This document shows, in pieces, positions 13,564 to 16,639 of a DNA stretch of 16,639 nucleotides. The stretch's first letter is position 1, and each line of letters opens with the position of its first letter. The notes beneath the pieces are model-generated. The model searched no databases. It was not told the origin of the DNA and worked only from the letters and a program-made list of their open reading frames with translations. The position numbers and the translations under genes were made by a program. Source of the DNA: Candidatus Peregrinibacteria bacterium (GTDB lineage: Bacteria > Patescibacteriota > Gracilibacteria > UBA1369 > LOWO2-01-FULL-3). Where the stretch lies: assembly GCA_007133095.1 (NCBI GenBank), contig SLNK01000008.1:1-16639 (forward strand), read 5' to 3'.

Positions 13564-14826
13564 ATGTTTAGGAAGACTACTTTACAAAATGGCTTGCGAG
13601 TCGTTACGGAAAAGCTGGAGGGAACTAAGGCGGTTACCGTTTTGGTTCTTGTGGGAGCGGGAAGTCGATATGAAAATCGAAAATTGCGAGGCATTTCTCA
13701 TTTTTTGGAACACATGTTTTTTAAAGGGGGGGATCGTTTCAAAAACACCAAAGAGGTTTCCGAGGCGATAGATAGTATTGGCGGAGAGTTTAATGCTTTT
13801 ACGGGAAAGGAGTATGCCGGTTATTATGTGAAAGTAGCTTGCGCGAACGCGGAGGTAGCCTGCGATGTTTTGGGGGATATGTTGTTGAATGCGCGCTTTG
13901 AAGAAAAGGAAATTGAAAAAGAGAGGGGTGTTATTTTGGAGGAATATAACATGTATCAGGATACTCCGATGTATCAGATAGGTTGGAATTTTGAATCTCT
14001 TGTTTTCGGGGATCAGCCGTTGGGGTGGGATCAAATAGGGACGAAGGAGTTGATAAGAACCGTTCAGCATGAAGATTTTGTTAAGCATAAGGAAGGGCTT
14101 TATACACCGGACAATACGGTTGTTGCCGTTGTTGGGAACATAGATCACAATGACGCTGTTGACCTTGTTTCGAAATATTTTGGGGAGTTGGGGGGAAGAA
14201 AGGTTTTTGATTTCGAGCCTTTGAAGGATATGAACGGAGGCAGAGTTTCTTTGAAGGAGAAAAAAACCGAGCAGGCGCATATCGCTTTGGGATTTCCTTC
14301 TTATCCGGAAGGGCATGAAGATCACTGGACGTTGAAGATATTGGCGGCGATTTTAGGGGGGAACATGAGTTCCAGAATGTTTCTTGGGGTGCGCGAAGCG
14401 AAGGGATTGACTTACTACATTCACACTTCAACGGATAATTACAGTGATGGCGGCGCGATAGTCACGAATGCGGGAGTTGATTTGAAACGAATTGAAATCG
14501 CGATTGAGGCGATTATAAAAGAATATGAGGGGGTTTTAAGTGAGGAAATTTCTTCCGTTGAGTTGAAAAAAGCGAAAGAGTTTTTGAAGGGGAAAATGAC
14601 GTTGAGACTGGAAGACTCCGAGGAATATGCCCATCTACTTGCCAAGTACGAGTTGCTGCGCGGTGGGAGCAAAAACCCCGACGAAATTATTAAACTGGTG
14701 GATTCTGTGGGCGTTTCCGATGTCCACCGGGTTGCAAAAGATTTGTTTGTTGAGCAAAACATTAAGTTGGCGATTATAGGGCCGTATAAGGATGAAAAAA
14801 AGCTGGAGGAATTGTTAAAGTTCTAG
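13564..14826 (+). CDS. M16 family zinc metallopeptidase
   Basis: This 420-aa protein belongs to the M16 (pitrilysin / processing-peptidase) family. The inverted zinc motif HFLEH is at H46-H50, with E49 as the catalytic base. The distal zinc ligand is E126 in VILEEYNM, 80 residues after H46, as in mitochondrial processing peptidase beta. The C-terminal half has the REAKGLTYYIHTS region, matching the R/Y substrate-binding segment. The length corresponds to one catalytic unit of two homologous domains, as in the single-chain bacterial enzymes that act as dimers. No signal peptide is present, so it is predicted cytoplasmic. It stands alone and is divergent from the PBP-SUF operon. The substrate is unknown. 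No Shine-Dalgarno precedes ATG 13564. Confidence 0.94.
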   Translation: MFRKTTLQNGLRVVTEKLEGTKAVTVLVLVGAGSRYENRKLRGISHFLEHMFFKGGDRFKNTKEVSEAIDSIGGEFNAFTGKEYAGYYVKVACANAEVACDVLGDMLLNARFEEKEIEKERGVILEEYNMYQDTPMYQIGWNFESLVFGDQPLGWDQIGTKELIRTVQHEDFVKHKEGLYTPDNTVVAVVGNIDHNDAVDLVSKYFGELGGRKVFDFEPLKDMNGGRVSLKEKKTEQAHIALGFPSYPEGHEDHWTLKILAAILGGNMSSRMFLGVREAKGLTYYIHTSTDNYSDGGAIVTNAGVDLKRIEIAIEAIIKEYEGVLSEEISSVELKKAKEFLKGKMTLRLEDSEEYAHLLAKYELLRGGSKNPDEIIKLVDSVGVSDVHRVAKDLFVEQNIKLAIIGPYKDEKKLEELLKF

Positions 14827-14852
14827 GAGTGGCGAGTGGCAATGGGGTGTAC

Positions 14853-14881
14853 TTGAAAAACTCTGCTTTTTAAGGTATAAT
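14853..14881 (+). promoter_or_regulatory. strong sigma70-type promoter of the surface protein gene
   Basis: TTGAAA (14853-14858) and a perfect TATAAT (14876-14881) are 17 bp apart, the best consensus match in the window. Transcription would start near 14888, leaving a leader of about 34 nt that is A-rich and has no Shine-Dalgarno. Confidence 0.75.
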
Positions 14882-14921
14882 TGTTGGAAATACAAATATC
14901 AAAATAAAAAAGCCTTTCCAT

Positions 14922-16639
14922 ATGCCCGATGTGAAAGACAAAAAAATGTTTGGTTCGGCCCCTAATAGAGATAACGCGTTTAAAGGCTTTGTTTCCGCCT
15001 TTTTGTCTTTTCTTCTGGTCATGCAGAGTACGGTCGGGGTTTTTGCGGTTGTCATGCCGTCACAGATTGCTTATGCGGAGGAAGTTGTTGAAGAGGAGGT
15101 TGTTGAAGAGGAGGTTGTTGAAGAGGAAGTTGTTGAAGAGGAAGTTGTTGAAGAGGCGCTTACTGAAGAGGAAGCTCTTGGAGAAGAAATGATTTTACAA
15201 GAGCCCGAAACTTATTTCACTTTTGCAATTGAAACCACCATAAGTCCGGAGACTTTTGAGTTTCAGGTTGACGAGGCTGTTGACCTGGAAATACATTGGG
15301 GCGACGGTGGTGATTTTGATCCCGCTGATGACGGATCTCATTTGAGATCTTACGAATACGCGACAGAGGGAGTTTACGAAATAATGGTTAGAGGTGAGGC
15401 TTCAAGAATATCCTTCCATGAAGGAACTCCGCATCTGTTGAAAGATATTTTGACTCCCCTTTCAGATAGTGTTACGGGAATAAACAGTGCGGAAAACATG
15501 TTCTACGACGCCACTAACATAGAGGCATTTACCGCAGGTGACTTTTTTGACGATGTTTCTGAGAACGTCACGAATATGCAAAATATGTTCCGTGATGCAA
15601 TATCTTTCAATCAGGATATAAGCGGGTGGAACGTTTCTAGTGTTACAAACATGAGCCATATGTTCCACGGCGCGACCGCTTTCAATCAGGATGTCGGTGG
15701 ATGGAACGTTTCTTTCGTTACGGACATGGAGAACATGTTTGACGGCGCCGCTCTTTCAACTTCAAATTATGACAGCCTGCTTATTGGATGGGCGCAGTTG
15801 CTTCTGCAATCGGATGTTGTGTTTAGCGCCGGAACTTCAAAATACAGCTTAGGAGATCCCGCCGATGCGAAACAACACATTATAACCGAATATACTTGGA
15901 CTATAACCGATGGCGGAGATACCGGTTTTAATGTTGATGTCACTCTCCCGGCTACTTATGACGATTATGAGGATCATGATGTGTGGGTGGGCGAAAATCA
16001 AACAATTACTTTGATTGAAGAATGTGGCGTTTCCGGATGCGAATGGACAAGATATTGTGTAGGCGAAGGCTGTGATCCTGAGAGCGAAGAAGACGGGAAA
16101 GATTATATCGACCCCGTTGATTTTACCGAAGAAGGAATCTTCCACTTCAGATACGCATCAAAAGATAATGAGGGGAATCTGCAATCGATACAAGAAGTCA
16201 TCGTAAAAATTGATAAAACCGTTCCCCTCGTAGAAATAGCGGGTGAAGAAAATATAAATACAAATAGATTGCATGAATTCACATCGAATACATTTGACGA
16301 ATTATCGGGTATATCTTCTTGGTTGTGGACAAAAATATCAGGCCCGGGAACGATAGAATTCGGTACCCCCGATAAAAATTCAACAACACTTCTAGCCGAT
16401 GCGGAAGGAGAGTATGTGGTACGACTTACGGTGGAAGATAATGCGGGTAATGAAAATTTTGACGAAATAACTTTATTTGCGGAAGAAGATCCATTATCGG
16501 ATGAGGATTCTTTAAATCCTCCGACGGACCTCGGCCCGGAGAACTATGTGGACGGTTCTTCAAACACAAATGTAACTCCCACTTTGGAGTTTACTCAATC
16601 GGGGATGGAGGAGGAAGATTTGGTAAGGTATGTGATACA
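14922..16639 (+). CDS. large secreted BspA-repeat surface protein, 3' end outside the window
   Basis: The frame from ATG 14922 stays open to the right edge (572 complete codons), so the gene is partial. A signal peptide with a long polar n-region ends near AYA-EE (about residue 52). An acidic tandem of EEVVE units follows (53-87), then a PKD-like segment containing HWGDGG and YEYATEGVYEI. BspA/DUF285 repeats with the NMF...FNQD..GWNVS.VT.M pattern and 25-residue period span about 190-275, and they end in a YTWTITDGG closing motif. Later parts look Ig/PKD-like (SWLWTKISGPG; LTVEDNAGN; NVTPTLEFT), as in giant adhesins. A CGVSGC and CVGEGC segment may form disulfides. The likely role is cell-surface attachment, but the ligand is unknown. 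A strong promoter precedes it. Confidence 0.85.
   Translation, partial: MPDVKDKKMFGSAPNRDNAFKGFVSAFLSFLLVMQSTVGVFAVVMPSQIAYAEEVVEEEVVEEEVVEEEVVEEEVVEEALTEEEALGEEMILQEPETYFTFAIETTISPETFEFQVDEAVDLEIHWGDGGDFDPADDGSHLRSYEYATEGVYEIMVRGEASRISFHEGTPHLLKDILTPLSDSVTGINSAENMFYDATNIEAFTAGDFFDDVSENVTNMQNMFRDAISFNQDISGWNVSSVTNMSHMFHGATAFNQDVGGWNVSFVTDMENMFDGAALSTSNYDSLLIGWAQLLLQSDVVFSAGTSKYSLGDPADAKQHIITEYTWTITDGGDTGFNVDVTLPATYDDYEDHDVWVGENQTITLIEECGVSGCEWTRYCVGEGCDPESEEDGKDYIDPVDFTEEGIFHFRYASKDNEGNLQSIQEVIVKIDKTVPLVEIAGEENINTNRLHEFTSNTFDELSGISSWLWTKISGPGTIEFGTPDKNSTTLLADAEGEYVVRLTVEDNAGNENFDEITLFAEEDPLSDEDSLNPPTDLGPENYVDGSSNTNVTPTLEFTQSGMEEEDLVRYVI
15078..15182 (+). repeat. 15-bp in-frame tandem repeat encoding EEVVE
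   Basis: Five near-identical 15-bp units (GAG GA/GG GTT GTT GAA) run from 15078 to 15152. Two degenerate units (EALTE, EEALG) follow to 15182. The unit length is a multiple of three, so copy-number change would keep the frame. It lies directly after the predicted signal-peptide cleavage site. Confidence 0.9.
15585..15740 (+). repeat. 75-bp repeats coding for BspA/DUF285 units
   Basis: The ATG-TT(C/T) of each 'MF' occurs at 15585, 15660 and 15735. TTCAATCAGGAT occurs at 15606 and 15681. All are exactly 75 bp (25 codons) apart. A more diverged unit with a related MF at 15498 precedes them. The repeats are protein-level modules with DNA similarity still visible. Confidence 0.8.

Noticed and set aside
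15078..15182. CRISPR array
   Set aside because: The repeats are contiguous 15-bp coding units without spacers, inside an open reading frame.
15462..16145. Minus-strand open frames opposite the surface protein
   Set aside because: The plus-strand frame has a signal peptide, recognisable repeats and a strong promoter. The minus-strand frames have none of these.

Overview
The window looks like chromosomal DNA of a small-genome bacterium, most likely of the Patescibacteria (CPR). This placement is an inference from gene content and style: compact SUF proteins, a DUF4349-like membrane protein, a DUF3352-like lipoprotein, and the start of a large BspA-repeat surface protein. No gene start has a usable Shine-Dalgarno site, and several promoters lie directly on the start codon. 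TGA is used as an ordinary stop (genes ending at 533, 6590, 8513 and 9196), so the recoded codes of Gracilibacteria and Absconditabacteria do not apply.

Left part (1-3940). A hypothetical acidic protein is followed by a small M50/site-2-type membrane metalloprotease. A roughly 150-nt structured RNA that folds like 6S RNA comes next, with its own promoter. An aromatic-type amino acid permease (+) then converges with a DUF4349-like membrane protein (-), with only 14 bp between them. Upstream of the latter on the minus strand lies tRNA-Thr(GGU).

Middle (3940-6834). A gene-free stretch of about 470 bp holds the tRNA-Thr promoter, a small pair of competing hairpins, and a striking nested inverted repeat of about 230 bp (outer arms 23 bp with one mismatch). 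It ends at the rpmG (bL33) promoter. A 636-aa DUF3352-like lipoprotein follows, then tRNA-Trp(CCA). A 15-nt copy of the tRNA-Trp D-arm/anticodon-arm sequence lies just after that tRNA. tRNA-Thr(GGU), rpmG and tRNA-Trp together resemble leftovers of the conserved tuf-rpmG-trnW-secE-nusG neighbourhood.

Right part, minus strand (13500 to 6835). One tight operon reads class B penicillin-binding protein, sufC, sufB, sufD, sufS, sufU. It is a complete minimal SUF iron-sulfur assembly line: cysteine desulfurase SufS, sulfur acceptor/scaffold SufU and the SufBCD scaffold. SufD is about half its usual size. The junctions are 7 nt, 11 nt, two ATGA overlaps and 8 nt, which suggests one transcript headed by the cell-wall transpeptidase.

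Right part, plus strand. An M16 zinc protease starts from a divergent promoter only 63 bp from the PBP start. After a textbook promoter (TTGAAA-17-TATAAT) begins a secreted surface protein with 15-bp tandem repeats, a PKD-like segment, BspA/DUF285 repeats and Ig-like segments. It runs off the right edge.

The clearest unexplained structure is the nested palindrome at 4117-4347. The most coherent system-level observations are the leaderless, SD-free gene starts and the PBP-SUF operon.
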